Below, one piece after another: positions 1-8,576 of a stretch of DNA of 64,000 bases. Position numbers and translations under genes: made by a program. Below the pieces are notes generated by a model that was not told the DNA's origin, ran no database searches, and saw nothing but the letters and a program-made list of their open reading frames with translations. This stretch comes from Hoylesella timonensis 4401737 = DSM 22865 = JCM 15640 (GTDB lineage Bacteria; Bacteroidota; Bacteroidia; Bacteroidales; Bacteroidaceae). The DNA lies in NCBI RefSeq assembly GCF_000455445.1, contig NZ_HG417091.1, forward strand, positions 252,437-316,436. The letters are read 5' to 3'. The stretch's first letter is position 1. Every line of letters starts with the position of its first letter.

Positions 1-293
1 TTCAGTACGATTAAAGCATGAAAATTAGGAGGGAAAATAAACTATTTTGCCCTTATAAGATAGCTCTAATGCGAGTGAAAATGTGTGGTATTAAGCTAAC
101 ATATTGATTTATAAAAACTTATGTTTCTTGCTCAAAACTCGCGTATTTCACACCGCCAACAGGTTTGGTTCAAAATATTGAAGTTATGAGCGTGCTGTTG
201 TTAAGATTTTTCACAATAAAACGGTTCGTCTTTTCAACTGTCATTGGTGAACTTTTTAGCTTGTTTTCCTGTGTTAGAAAAATATGACGAATC
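1..293. other. Left-edge intergenic region with repeat-like segment
   Basis: No convincing gene was found. Positions 131-143 carry the 13-mer CTCAAAACTCGCG. The same 13-mer begins the hairpin of the large repeat at 53.4 kb, and here it is followed by a diverged CGCGTATTT segment. It may be a decayed relative of that repeat family. No clear Bacteroidetes promoter was recognised in front of mutY. Confidence 0.4.
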
Positions 294-1328
294 ATGAATG
301 ATTCCATGGAACATAAAGATGTGATAAGTACCAATCCTTTTGCGGTAACCCTTTTGAAATGGTTTGAGGAGTACGGACGTAGTTTGCCGTGGCGTGAGAC
401 CACCGACCCTTATGCTATTTGGCTCAGTGAAATCATCCTTCAACAGACACGAGTGCAGCAAGGGTGGGACTATTGGGAGCGATTCATGCACCGTTTTCCA
501 CATGTCGAGGACTTGGCATCAGCCACTCAAGACGAGGTGTTGCGACTGTGGCAAGGTTTAGGATATTATAGTAGGGCACGTCATCTCCATGAGGCAGCCA
601 AACAAGTGGTAGCCTTGGGGCATTTTCCGCGTACCATGAGCGAACTCAAAGCGATGAAAGGTGTGGGCGACTATACGGCAGCGGCTATTGGCTCCATTGC
701 TTTTGGATTGCCAGTAGCGGTAGTCGATGGGAATGTTTACCGGGTTTTATCTCGCTATTTTGGTATCTCTACACCGATTAATACGACTGAAGGACAGAAA
801 GAGTTTGCCGAGTTGGCACAGTCGCTCTTGCCAACGTCAGCCCCTTCGGCATATAATCAAGCCATTATGGACTTTGGAGCCATACAGTGTACACCCACAT
901 CTCCTCGCTGTTTAATCTGTCCTTTGGCAGATAGCTGCGAGGCTTTGCGAAGCGGTAAGACAGCCGAACTACCTGTGAAGCTAAGAAAATTGAAAATCAA
1001 AAAACGTCATTTTTCATATATTTATCTCAGGTGTCAGGGCATGACAGCCTTTCACAAGCGTTCAGCTGGCGATATTTGGCAAGGCTTGTGGGAGCCTTTA
1101 CTGATAGAAAATGCTGATTTGCCCGTATTTTCGGCACCCCTATCGTTAATTAAAAAAGGGGTGAAACATGTGTTGACGCATCGAGTTTTGACAGCCGACT
1201 TTTATCTGGTGGAGTTGAACCAAAGGCCTTCGTTGCCAAAAGATTATATTTGGATTCCAGAAAATGAGTTGGATCAATATGCCTTGCCGCGGCTCATAGA
1301 AATATTGTTGGCATCGCTTCCTGAATGA
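294..1328 (+). CDS. mutY: A/G-specific adenine glycosylase MutY
   Basis: Base-excision repair glycosylase that removes adenine mispaired with 8-oxoguanine or G. The helix-hairpin-helix lies near residues 121-132 (MKGVGDYTAAAI), followed by catalytic Asp145 in VVDGNV. The [4Fe-4S] cluster ligands are Cys199, Cys206, Cys209 and Cys215 (C-x6-C-x2-C-x5-C). A C-terminal NUDIX-like oxoG-recognition domain follows from about residue 235. The length of 344 residues is normal. Another Met at residue 5 could be the true start. The last 55 bp overlap the convergent lipoprotein gene. Family assignment is secure. Confidence 0.97.
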   Translation: MNDSMEHKDVISTNPFAVTLLKWFEEYGRSLPWRETTDPYAIWLSEIILQQTRVQQGWDYWERFMHRFPHVEDLASATQDEVLRLWQGLGYYSRARHLHEAAKQVVALGHFPRTMSELKAMKGVGDYTAAAIGSIAFGLPVAVVDGNVYRVLSRYFGISTPINTTEGQKEFAELAQSLLPTSAPSAYNQAIMDFGAIQCTPTSPRCLICPLADSCEALRSGKTAELPVKLRKLKIKKRHFSYIYLRCQGMTAFHKRSAGDIWQGLWEPLLIENADLPVFSAPLSLIKKGVKHVLTHRVLTADFYLVELNQRPSLPKDYIWIPENELDQYALPRLIEILLASLPE

Positions 1329-1747
1329 TGGGCGTGGCTTTTCTTAGTTTCTAATGAGTCTATTTGAACCTCCTCAACCGTCTTTACCAATTTTACACTG
1401 TCCTTTCCGAACATAAAACCAATCCGAACGATACGTCCGAATTGCGCACTTCCTTTAACTTTCAATGGGCGATGTTTGGCGTATGTCATGGTGTCGCGTC
1501 GCGAAGGGTAGGAAATTAACTGGAGGAATTGGCGCGTAGAACCCTCTCCAATCACAAAAATATCGGCACTGTCTATCGTTTTCGACACATCCTTTGATAA
1601 GCTTTTGTGCGACAAAGTAGTATCTTCTGGTTCGAACACTGATGCGGCTACCGTGTCCCCAAGGTCAGAAGATGGTGCAAATTTGCAGGAGGTTGACAGC
1701 GATAGGACAACCCATAACAGCGGGAAAAATAATACGAGTTTCTTCAT
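1274..1747 (-). CDS. Small putative lipoprotein, unknown function
   Basis: A 157-residue protein with an N-terminal signal peptide (MKK, a hydrophobic stretch, then STSC at residues 18-21). The lipobox is weak because position -3 is Ser rather than Leu, Val or Ile. No family was recognised. The body is charged, and the C-terminal tail is His/Ser rich. Its 3' end overlaps mutY in antisense by 55 bp, so the two genes converge. A perfect promoter (TTTG at 1869-1872, N20, TATATTTG at 1841-1848, minus strand) stands upstream with a leader of about 90 nt, which supports it as a real gene. Confidence 0.7.
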   Translation of the reverse strand: MKKLVLFFPLLWVVLSLSTSCKFAPSSDLGDTVAASVFEPEDTTLSHKSLSKDVSKTIDSADIFVIGEGSTRQFLQLISYPSRRDTMTYAKHRPLKVKGSAQFGRIVRIGFMFGKDSVKLVKTVEEVQIDSLETKKSHAHHSGSDANNISMSRGKAY

Positions 1748-1840
1748 TATGTTGGGTTCAGTGGCGTGGAACTAACTTTTTTAAGTACTGTGTATCACTA
1801 CTTAGGTTCAACACAGGGGCTGATTGTCGTTGACGGCATG

Positions 1841-1872
1841 CAAATATAGTTAGTTTAGGGTAGACCAGCAAA
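1841..1872 (-). promoter_or_regulatory. Bacteroidetes promoter for the lipoprotein gene at 1274-1747
   Basis: On the minus strand TTTG (1872-1869) is separated by exactly 20 nt from TATATTTG (1848-1841). This matches the sigma-ABfr consensus TTTG-N19-21-TAnnTTTG. Confidence 0.75.
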
Positions 1873-2062
1873 TATAAAAACACAGAAGTTATGGTTGCCA
1901 TTTCATTCTCTAAATATCAAAAGTTTGCCATCTTTCCAAAATAAGCTTGTCATTGCTGCTTTGATGGGGGTGTGGATCAAGGCAGCTTTTGTCATGCCAA
2001 AATAGTGAATAACAATTGTAGCGTGAGCCTTCGTGTGCTGTTACTCGAACACTCACTCAAGC

Positions 2063-3172
2063 CTATTGATCGGTTGTTGCTTCATTTTGCGGCAACACCT
2101 CCTGTTGTTTCTCTTGCGTCACATATTTTTTCCAATACGCTATCAATAGGGTTGTCAACGGCAGCGCAACAATCAAACCAATGAATCCAAGCAGTGTTCC
2201 CCAAATGGAGAGCGACAAAAGTAAGATAGCTGGATTTAAGTTCATGGCTTTTCCCATGATTTTTGGAGTAAGAACAGTGTCGCTAATCACCTGTACAATG
2301 AGGAATACAAGGAGAGAGAGACCAAATACAATCAAGAAATTCTGACCTGTATCTGCGGCTTTTAGCATAGCAAGGAATGCCATTGGCACGAGAGCTAAGG
2401 TGTGTAGATAAGGTACCAAATTCATCAGACCCATCATAATGCCCAAAGCAATGGCCATAGGAAAATCAATAATGGTTAGACCTATTCCGAAAAGGATTCC
2501 CAAACAGAGGGAGACTAAGCCTTGTCCACGGATGTAATTGTTAAGTTCACGCTCAACATCTTGCATCAACTCTGACCAAAACGGTCGATTCTTTTTGGGG
2601 AAGATGCGAATCCAGTTGTCTGTTAGGAATTCATAATCTTGTAAGATAAAGAACGTATAAAGTAAGGTAATCAATGAGGCTACTACGCTGATGATAATGC
2701 TTGCCGTTTGTCCTACAATACTAAATAGCTTGGGCATGGTAGTCTTCACCAGCTCACTAAAGTCTTTACTCTTCATGAATTTCTCGATTCCAGCTTGGTT
2801 TTTTTCTATCCATTGTGAGATATAGGAGCCGAAATCGTTGCTATGAGTTGTTTGACCAATCCAATTGTTCAGAATATTATTGAGTTTATCTATCTGTTCA
2901 ATCATAGAAGGAATGATAGCATAAACCACACCAGCCATGATTCCAAGCACAGCTAACATGGTGATGATGATTGCAAGGGCTCTCACTCTAACATGCATTT
3001 TATATTGCACAAATTTTACAAGCGGGTATAAGAGATAAGCAAAAAGCCAAGCAATAAAAAAGGGAAGTAATACACCGCTAAGATAATTGACAAGGTAGAA
3101 AACCACTATGATTAGTAATATGGTGGCTGAAATTCTGATAAACCTATCAAAAGTGATTTCTTGTTTCTTCAT
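2063..3172 (-). CDS. AI-2E family transporter (TqsA/PerM-type membrane protein)
   Basis: A 369-residue polytopic inner-membrane protein with about eight hydrophobic segments. They are paired at the N terminus (residues 12-60 and 63-88), and after a hydrophilic middle there are further segments from residue 155 to the C terminus. It fits the AI-2E transporter family (PF01594), whose members are proposed exporters or antiporters; the substrate cannot be told from sequence. It lies 70 nt downstream of tdk on the same strand, so read-through from the tdk promoter is plausible. The C terminus is Gln/Glu rich. Confidence 0.88.
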   Translation of the reverse strand: MKKQEITFDRFIRISATILLIIVVFYLVNYLSGVLLPFFIAWLFAYLLYPLVKFVQYKMHVRVRALAIIITMLAVLGIMAGVVYAIIPSMIEQIDKLNNILNNWIGQTTHSNDFGSYISQWIEKNQAGIEKFMKSKDFSELVKTTMPKLFSIVGQTASIIISVVASLITLLYTFFILQDYEFLTDNWIRIFPKKNRPFWSELMQDVERELNNYIRGQGLVSLCLGILFGIGLTIIDFPMAIALGIMMGLMNLVPYLHTLALVPMAFLAMLKAADTGQNFLIVFGLSLLVFLIVQVISDTVLTPKIMGKAMNLNPAILLLSLSIWGTLLGFIGLIVALPLTTLLIAYWKKYVTQEKQQEVLPQNEATTDQ

Positions 3173-3242
3173 AATATAAAATATGTGTGCATTGATTTTC
3201 TAAACTTCAAAAGATTGCAAATCACAGGTAAGTCATAAAATA

Positions 3243-3824
3243 TCATTGTTCTTCCTGCAAAGCTCTTTGATAACACTCTCTACATAGTGGTTCATAGGTT
3301 TGCTTCTCACCTAAGAGTACCCTTTTATCATTGTCCACTAATCGGTGGCTAATGTATGCCAAAGCTCCACACTTCACACAGATGGCATGTACTTTCACAA
3401 CCTCGTCGGCAATCGCACATAATCCAGGAATAGGACCAAAAGGTTTCCCTTGAAAGTCCATATCAAGACCTGCCACAATCACTCGAACGCCTTTGTTGGC
3501 CAACTGATTGCAAACATCGATGAGTCCTTGGTCTAAAAATTGCGCTTCATCAATCCCGACGACATCAATGTTTGATGCCAATAATAAGATAGATGATGAG
3601 GTATCTATGGGTGTGGACGGAATAGTATTCTGGTCATGACTCACGACATCTTCTGCAGAGTAGCGTACATCCATTGCAGGTTTGAAGATTTCAACTCGTT
3701 GTTTTGCAAACTTAGCACGTTTCATACGTCGAATCAATTCTTCTGTCTTGCCAGAAAACATTGATCCGCAAATAACCTCTATTCTTCCAGGGCGATGAGA
3801 TTCGCCAGTCACATAGTCTATCAT
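3243..3824 (-). CDS. tdk: Thymidine kinase
   Basis: Type II thymidine kinase of the deoxythymidine salvage pathway, 193 residues, normal for the family. The P-loop GSMFSGKT is at residues 20-27. IDEAQFLD near residue 93 is the Walker B-type lasso motif. Structural zinc cysteines appear as CVKC and, later, CREC. The gene is divergent from rsmI with its own perfect promoter (3896-3927). The AI-2E transporter gene follows it after 70 nt. Confidence 0.96.
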   Translation of the reverse strand: MIDYVTGESHRPGRIEVICGSMFSGKTEELIRRMKRAKFAKQRVEIFKPAMDVRYSAEDVVSHDQNTIPSTPIDTSSSILLLASNIDVVGIDEAQFLDQGLIDVCNQLANKGVRVIVAGLDMDFQGKPFGPIPGLCAIADEVVKVHAICVKCGALAYISHRLVDNDKRVLLGEKQTYEPLCRECYQRALQEEQ

Positions 3825-3895
3825 TATAAATATAAATAAGCAAAACCACTGCTAATCAGTTAAAAATTCTTCTTAGGAGCGTACTTATATTATTG

Positions 3896-3927
3896 CAAAA
3901 ATACGAATAGGATTTAAAAAATGCAAA
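3896..3927 (-). promoter_or_regulatory. Promoter of tdk
   Basis: Minus strand TTTG (3927-3924), N20, TATTTTTG (3903-3896). It is back to back with the rsmI promoter, and the two TTTG boxes are 15 bp apart. Confidence 0.8.
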
Positions 3928-3942
3928 GAAATTGACCGTTTT

Positions 3943-3973
3943 TTTGCTTGTGTTGATAATTTAACTATATTTG
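3943..3973 (+). promoter_or_regulatory. Promoter of rsmI, very short leader
   Basis: TTTG (3943-3946), N19, TATATTTG (3966-3973). The rsmI ATG is at 3982, only nine bases past the TATATTTG box, so the mRNA should have almost no 5' leader and no Shine-Dalgarno sequence. Confidence 0.8.
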
Positions 3974-3981
3974 TCCCATAT

Positions 3982-4683
3982 ATGGGAGTATTGTATATTG
4001 TACCCACGCCAGTTGGGAATATGGAAGATATGACAATGCGAGCAATTCGTATTCTGAATGAGGTAGACCTCATTTTGGCTGAAGATACTCGTACGTCAAG
4101 CAAACTTCTGAAGCATTATGATATTCAGAATCGTTTACTGTCACACCATAAATTCAACGAACATGGCACTACTGCAGGTATTGTGGAACGTCTGAAAGCG
4201 GGTCAAACTATTGCTCTCATTAGCGATGCAGGTACACCGGGGATAAGCGATCCTGGCTTTCTGCTGGCTCGAGAAGCCTCTAAAGCGGGTATTACCGTCC
4301 AAACATTGCCTGGAGCAACAGCGTGTATACCAGCCATAGTGTCATCAGGATTACCCTGTGACCGTTTCTGTTTCGAAGGCTTTCTGCCACCAAAAAAAGG
4401 TCGACAGACGCATTTAGAATCTTTGAGAGATGAGGCTCGAACGATGATATTTTATGAATCGCCCTACCGATTATTGAAAACGTTGCAACAATTCTCCGAC
4501 CTCTTTGGTCCTGAGCGTCAGGTTAGCGTAGCTCGAGAAATCTCTAAGGTGCACGAAGAAAGTGTCAGAGGAACCATGGAAGAAGTAATTAACCATTTTA
4601 AGAATACTGCGCCACGTGGCGAAATTGTCATTGTAGTAGCAGGTAAAACAAAGAACAAGAAATCAAAAACAGAAGAGATATGA
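3982..4683 (+). CDS. rsmI: 16S rRNA (cytidine(1402)-2'-O)-methyltransferase RsmI
   Basis: SAM-dependent 2'-O-methyltransferase of 16S rRNA C1402, in the tetrapyrrole methylase fold. The start YIVPTPVGNMEDMT, then LILAEDTRTS and ISDAGTPGISDPG, are the family signature motifs. At 233 residues it is shorter than the E. coli enzyme but seems typical of Bacteroidetes forms. The stop overlaps the ATG of the next gene by 4 nt (ATGA), so the two are translationally coupled. The transcript is predicted to be nearly leaderless. Confidence 0.95.
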   Translation: MGVLYIVPTPVGNMEDMTMRAIRILNEVDLILAEDTRTSSKLLKHYDIQNRLLSHHKFNEHGTTAGIVERLKAGQTIALISDAGTPGISDPGFLLAREASKAGITVQTLPGATACIPAIVSSGLPCDRFCFEGFLPPKKGRQTHLESLRDEARTMIFYESPYRLLKTLQQFSDLFGPERQVSVAREISKVHEESVRGTMEEVINHFKNTAPRGEIVIVVAGKTKNKKSKTEEI

Positions 4684-5537
4684 AAAAATTATTAAATGTA
4701 ACCCTTATTGCCATACTGTCTTTGGCTTTCGTAGGATGTCAAGGCAATAAGCAATCTGCTGATTCTGCAGAAAGAGCACAAACCGATTCATTGAGACAGG
4801 TCATTAGTCAAAAAGACAATGAAATTAACGACATGATGGGAACCCTCAACGAAATTCAGGACGGTTTTAATGAGATTAATGCCGCTGAAAATCGTGTCAC
4901 CATCGCCAAAGGTGGGGAAAGAGCCAACAAAAAGCAACAAATTCGAGAAAACATTCAGTTCATTGCTAAAACGATGAAACATAATCGAGAATTAATTGCT
5001 AAGTTGCGCAACCAGTTAAAACAGAGTTCTGTGAAGGGAGATGCCCTTAAAAACACTTTGGAAAGTCTGTCAAAGCAGTTGGAAGAAAAAGACAAACAAC
5101 TTCAGCAAATGCGTGCCGAGCTCGATGCCAAAGATATTCACATTACCGAATTGGATGAGGCCATCAACAATTTGCACACGAATGTAAACAATTTAGCTAA
5201 CGAAAGCTCAAAGAAATCGCAAGTTATTAACAGTCAGGACAAGCAATTGAACACGGCTTGGTTTGTCTTTGGTACTCGTAAAGAGCTGAAAGAGCAGCGC
5301 ATTATTGAAGGTGATAAGGTGTTACAGTCCAACTTCAATAAAAATTACTTCACGAAAATTGACATTCGTGTCGATAAAGAAATCAAGTTATACTCTAAGT
5401 ATGCAAAGCTATTGACAATGCATCCTTCAAGCAGTTATATCTTGCAACGTGACGCTAATAAGCAATATACATTGAAAATTACCAATCCTGAGATTTTCTG
5501 GAGCACCAGTAAATATTTGGTAATCTTAGTGAGATAA
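4680..5537 (+). CDS. Coiled-coil lipoprotein, unknown function
   Basis: A 285-residue predicted lipoprotein with signal peptide and lipobox FVGC (Cys20). Residues 30-180 are heptad-rich with long Gln/Lys/Glu helices, predicted coiled coil. The last 100 residues contain a compact mixed region. It overlaps rsmI by 4 nt and ends before the bidirectional terminator at 5590-5635. No function was recognised. The layout suggests a periplasm-facing structural or envelope protein (inference). Confidence 0.85.
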   Translation: MKKLLNVTLIAILSLAFVGCQGNKQSADSAERAQTDSLRQVISQKDNEINDMMGTLNEIQDGFNEINAAENRVTIAKGGERANKKQQIRENIQFIAKTMKHNRELIAKLRNQLKQSSVKGDALKNTLESLSKQLEEKDKQLQQMRAELDAKDIHITELDEAINNLHTNVNNLANESSKKSQVINSQDKQLNTAWFVFGTRKELKEQRIIEGDKVLQSNFNKNYFTKIDIRVDKEIKLYSKYAKLLTMHPSSSYILQRDANKQYTLKITNPEIFWSTSKYLVILVR

Positions 5538-5589
5538 TACTTTCTTGACGGGCATTTCTCCTGAATAGAGTAATGTCTTTTATAAAAAA

Positions 5590-5635
5590 CAAATCCTCTT
5601 CATCTGTTTGACCAGTTGGAGAGGATTTGCTTTTT
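5590..5635. terminator. Bidirectional terminator between the coiled-coil lipoprotein gene and tadA
   Basis: Perfect 10-bp stem (CAAATCCTCT at 5590-5599, AGAGGATTTG at 5620-5629) with a 20-nt loop. A T-run follows on the plus strand (CTTTTT), and the minus strand also has GTTTTTT after the stem. Confidence 0.8.
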
Positions 5636-5687
5636 CGTACACATATAATAATAGGTGTGTGCATCAACGTTGATAAGTTAAAGATAT

Positions 5688-6143
5688 TCAATCTCTCCTT
5701 TTCTTAAAAAAAAGCTGCATGAGTGCCATACAATCCTCTCTGAGTACGCCATTTGTAACTTCAGCTTTGGGATGCAACACTTTCGGAGCATATCGTTTGA
5801 ATCCCCGTTTGTCATCGCTGGCACCATACACGACACGAGATAATTGTGCCCATCCACACGCACTTGCACACATAGGACATGGTTCAATGGTAACATATAA
5901 GGTGCAATCGGTGAGATATTTCCCTCCTAATTGGTTGGTAGCGGCTGTAATGGCGAGCATCTCTGCATGTGCCGTCACATCGTGTAGCCTTTCTGTGAGG
6001 TTGTGAGCTCTGGAGATGACTTGCCCCTTGCACACAACAACAGCACCAATAGGAATTTCGCCTTCGTCGAAAGCGGCTTGCGCTTCGATTAAAGCCTTTC
6101 GCATAAAGTATTCATCTCGTTTCAGTTCTTCTTCTGTTGCCAT
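5688..6143 (-). CDS. tadA: tRNA-specific adenosine deaminase TadA
   Basis: Zinc-dependent deaminase that makes inosine-34 in tRNA-Arg(ACG). That substrate tRNA gene is present in this window at 61921-61994. Motifs are TAHAEMLAI (HAE, zinc His and proton-shuttle Glu) and PCPMCASACG (two zinc cysteines). The length of 151 residues is normal. A TAAATTTG box lies at 6167-6174 on the minus strand without a clear -33 box. The gene is divergent from yraN. Confidence 0.95.
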   Translation of the reverse strand: MATEEELKRDEYFMRKALIEAQAAFDEGEIPIGAVVVCKGQVISRAHNLTERLHDVTAHAEMLAITAATNQLGGKYLTDCTLYVTIEPCPMCASACGWAQLSRVVYGASDDKRGFKRYAPKVLHPKAEVTNGVLREDCMALMQLFFKKRRD

Positions 6144-6184
6144 AGTGTATCACGATTGTTTGCATACAAATTTAATATAATCTT

Positions 6185-6215
6185 TTTGATGTGAACCAGA
6201 AAAAGCGTATTTTTG
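6185..6215 (+). promoter_or_regulatory. Promoter of the yraN-birA-pyrH operon
   Basis: TTTG (6185-6188), N19, TATTTTTG (6208-6215), 25 nt before the yraN ATG. Confidence 0.75.
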
Positions 6216-6240
6216 CAAATAAGACAATGATTACCTTGAT

Positions 6241-6615
6241 ATGGCACAGCATAATGAATTAGGTAAATGGGGGGAAGAGCAAGCCGTTGCTTTCTTACAT
6301 CAGAAGGGATATACCATTCGTGAATGTGATTGGAAGCAAGGAAGTCGTGACATCGATATTATTGCGCTGACGCCCGATGGAATCACGTGTGTCTTTGTAG
6401 AAGTAAAGACACGGCGTGGCGATGAGGTTACTTTGCCTTCAGAGGCGGTTGACCTGAAAAAGATGAGAAATATAGGTTTTGCAGCCGATGCTTATGTCAA
6501 ACTCCATCATATACAAGAGGAATTAAGGTTCGATATTATCTCCGTGGTAGGAACGAGTGATACTACCATGCAAATAGAACATCTTGTGGATGCTTTTAAC
6601 CCTGTTCTTCTGTGA
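6241..6615 (+). CDS. yraN: YraN family endonuclease-like protein (UPF0102)
   Basis: A 124-residue protein of the UPF0102 family with a restriction-endonuclease-like fold. It shows LGKWGEEQAVAFL near the N terminus, then SRDIDIIA and FVEVKTRRG, the D-x(n)-E-x-K nuclease core. The cellular role is not established for the family. It is first in a run with birA and pyrH, and its TGA stop touches the birA start region. Confidence 0.93.
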   Translation: MAQHNELGKWGEEQAVAFLHQKGYTIRECDWKQGSRDIDIIALTPDGITCVFVEVKTRRGDEVTLPSEAVDLKKMRNIGFAADAYVKLHHIQEELRFDIISVVGTSDTTMQIEHLVDAFNPVLL

Positions 6616-6617
6616 CG

Positions 6618-7370
6618 ATGATGACCCGCAAGCTCATACAGTTGGATACCATTGGCTCTACCAATGTTTATCTATCCGAGCATGCCTCGATGTTTCAAGA
6701 AGACATGGTGGTTGTGGTAGCGGATTATCAAACCAGTGGTAAGGGCCAAGGTCATCACTCTTGGGAGAGCGAATCAGGTAAAAATCTACTGTTCTCAATC
6801 TTAATTCATCCGCATCACGTCCCCATTCATCACCAATTTTTGTTGTCTATGGCAGGTGCATTGTCTATTAAACGGGTCTTGGATGAGTATGTAGATGATA
6901 TTTCATTGAAGTGGCCAAATGACATTTATTGGCGAGATAGCAAACTGTGTGGAACCTTAATAGAGAATACTGTTGATTCGCAAGGTATCAAAAATAGCAT
7001 CTTTGGTATTGGTTTGAATGTCAATCAAGCCAGATTCTTGAGCGATGCACCTAATCCGATCTCACTTTTTCAGATTCTGAAGCATGAGGTGAATCGAGAA
7101 AAATTGTTAGAGCAGCTCATCGATTCATTTGCAAGACAGCTCGATTTGCTTTCAGTTGACCCTCAAAAATATGTCGTCAAGCCTTATCATGAAGCGCTGT
7201 ATCGCAAAGGGGAAGCACATTTCTACCAAGATTCTAATGGAATCTTTATGGCTATTCTTGAAGGGGTGAATGAGCAAGGGCAATTACTTTTAAGAGATGA
7301 GCAAGGGCATTTGCGTACTTATTCGTTCAAAGAAGTAGCATTTATTCATACAAAGAAGAAAAATTATTAA
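6618..7370 (+). CDS. birA: Biotin--[acetyl-CoA-carboxylase] ligase BirA
   Basis: Activates biotin with ATP and transfers it to the biotin carboxyl carrier protein. The IGSTNVYL start, the biotin/AMP loop region QTSGKGQGHHSWES, and LKWPNDIYW followed by KLCGTLIEN are the catalytic-domain motifs. There is no N-terminal HTH domain, so it is a group I ligase without repressor function. I chose the ATG at 6618. A GTG at 6612 that overlaps the yraN stop and an ATG at 6621 are alternatives. About 250 residues. Confidence 0.94.
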   Translation: MMTRKLIQLDTIGSTNVYLSEHASMFQEDMVVVVADYQTSGKGQGHHSWESESGKNLLFSILIHPHHVPIHHQFLLSMAGALSIKRVLDEYVDDISLKWPNDIYWRDSKLCGTLIENTVDSQGIKNSIFGIGLNVNQARFLSDAPNPISLFQILKHEVNREKLLEQLIDSFARQLDLLSVDPQKYVVKPYHEALYRKGEAHFYQDSNGIFMAILEGVNEQGQLLLRDEQGHLRTYSFKEVAFIHTKKKNY

Positions 7371-7383
7371 AATATTAAATGAT

Positions 7384-8094
7384 ATGGTAAAGTTCAAACG
7401 AATCTTGTTAAAGTTGAGTGGAGAGAGCCTTATGGGCAAGCAAAACTATGGTATTGATGCAGAACGATTGTCGGACTATGCTCGACAAATCAAGGAAGTT
7501 CACGACATGGGTGTGCAAATAGGTATTGTGATTGGTGGTGGTAACATTTTCCGAGGGTTAAGCGGATCGCAAAAAGGCTTCGATCGGGTAAAAGGTGATC
7601 AAATGGGAATGTGCGCTACGGTCATCAATTCATTGGCTTTAAGCTCTGCATTGGGTGCTATTGGAGTGAAAACAAAAGTGATGACAGCCATCCGTATGGA
7701 GCCTATTGGTGAGTTTTATAATAAGTGGAAAGCCATTGAGGCTATGGAGAACGGTACTATTTGTATTTTCTCTTGTGGCACAGGTTCACCTTATTTTACT
7801 ACTGACACGGGTAGTTCACTTCGTGGAATAGAGATAGAAGCTGATGTGATGCTTAAGGGTACTCGCGTAGATGGTGTGTACACGGCTGATCCTGAGAAAG
7901 ACCCAACGGCTCAGAAGTTTGATGAAATAACGTTTGATGAAATTTATCACCGTCATCTCAAGGTGATGGATTTAACGGCAACCACCATGTGCAGGGAGAA
8001 TCATCTGCCTATTTATGTCTTTAATATGGATGTATATGGCAATTTGAAGAAAGTCATCAGTGGCGAAGCCATTGGCACTTTGGTGCATGATTAA
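7384..8094 (+). CDS. pyrH: UMP kinase PyrH
   Basis: Phosphorylates UMP to UDP in pyrimidine nucleotide synthesis; amino-acid kinase fold, 236 residues. LLKLSGESLMG at the start and VIGGGNIFRG are the nucleotide-binding glycine-rich motifs. TGSPYFTTDTGSSLR and KGTRVDGVYTADP are the family's substrate and ATP site signatures. It lies 13 nt after birA, third in the yraN-birA-pyrH operon. Confidence 0.97.
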   Translation: MVKFKRILLKLSGESLMGKQNYGIDAERLSDYARQIKEVHDMGVQIGIVIGGGNIFRGLSGSQKGFDRVKGDQMGMCATVINSLALSSALGAIGVKTKVMTAIRMEPIGEFYNKWKAIEAMENGTICIFSCGTGSPYFTTDTGSSLRGIEIEADVMLKGTRVDGVYTADPEKDPTAQKFDEITFDEIYHRHLKVMDLTATTMCRENHLPIYVFNMDVYGNLKKVISGEAIGTLVHD

Positions 8095-8113
8095 AGTGTT
8101 TTTTCAATGATGT

Positions 8114-8147
8114 CTATGAGGTGTATCTTCTTGGATACATCTCATAG
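8114..8147. terminator. Hairpin downstream of pyrH
   Basis: A 14-bp stem with one mismatch or wobble (CTATGAGGTGTATC at 8114-8127, GATACATCTCATAG at 8134-8147). It lies 19 nt after the pyrH stop. No strong T-run follows, so its termination role is likely but not certain. Confidence 0.5.
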
Positions 8148-8181
8148 TCTTGACAGAAAGCTACAGTTTTTCTTAAAGTGT

Positions 8182-8240
8182 CGAACTTTTGAAGCAGAAG
8201 TATAAGATTTTTCAAGTAGAAGTGCGAGACTATTTTGGAA
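8182..8240. repeat. Imperfect 22-bp tandem repeat
   Basis: Two 22-nt units (8182-8203 and 8204-8225) share the pattern CTTTTGAAGCAGAAGT / TTTTTCAAGTAGAAGT. A partial third unit runs to about 8240. It sits between the convergent pyrH and DUF4834 genes. Function unknown. Confidence 0.6.
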
Positions 8241-8264
8241 AGAATACGTAGCTCTGCTTAAGCA

Positions 8265-8555
8265 TCAGGGTTGTTGTTCTGCCTCGTCATGGATGGGTTC
8301 TTCTTGAAAGTCAACATACTCACCTTCGTTCTTCTTAAATATTTTTTTATTTGCCTCTTCTGCATTGCGGTGGTCAACCACAACCTGTCCGTTGGAATAT
8401 CTATGTTGTTGCTGGCGTTGCTGCGTATTTTGCTGTTGAGTTTGCTGCTTAAATTGTTGCATACCTTTTCTAAAAAAGGCAATCACTCTGATGGCTGACA
8501 AACTTACAAAGACCAGTCCTAAAAGAAATAGGATAAGAATGATTTTGAAAATCAT
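8265..8555 (-). CDS. DUF4834 family small membrane protein
   Basis: A 96-residue protein with one N-terminal transmembrane segment (residues 2-27), then FRKGMQQF, a Gln-rich linker and an acidic C terminus. The pattern fits the Bacteroidetes DUF4834 family, which has no known function. It follows pssA after 21 nt and is the last gene of the psd-pssA operon. Confidence 0.8.
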   Translation of the reverse strand: MIFKIILILFLLGLVFVSLSAIRVIAFFRKGMQQFKQQTQQQNTQQRQQQHRYSNGQVVVDHRNAEEANKKIFKKNEGEYVDFQEEPIHDEAEQQP

Positions 8556-8576
8556 AAGGATGCGTTTTGTTGAGTC

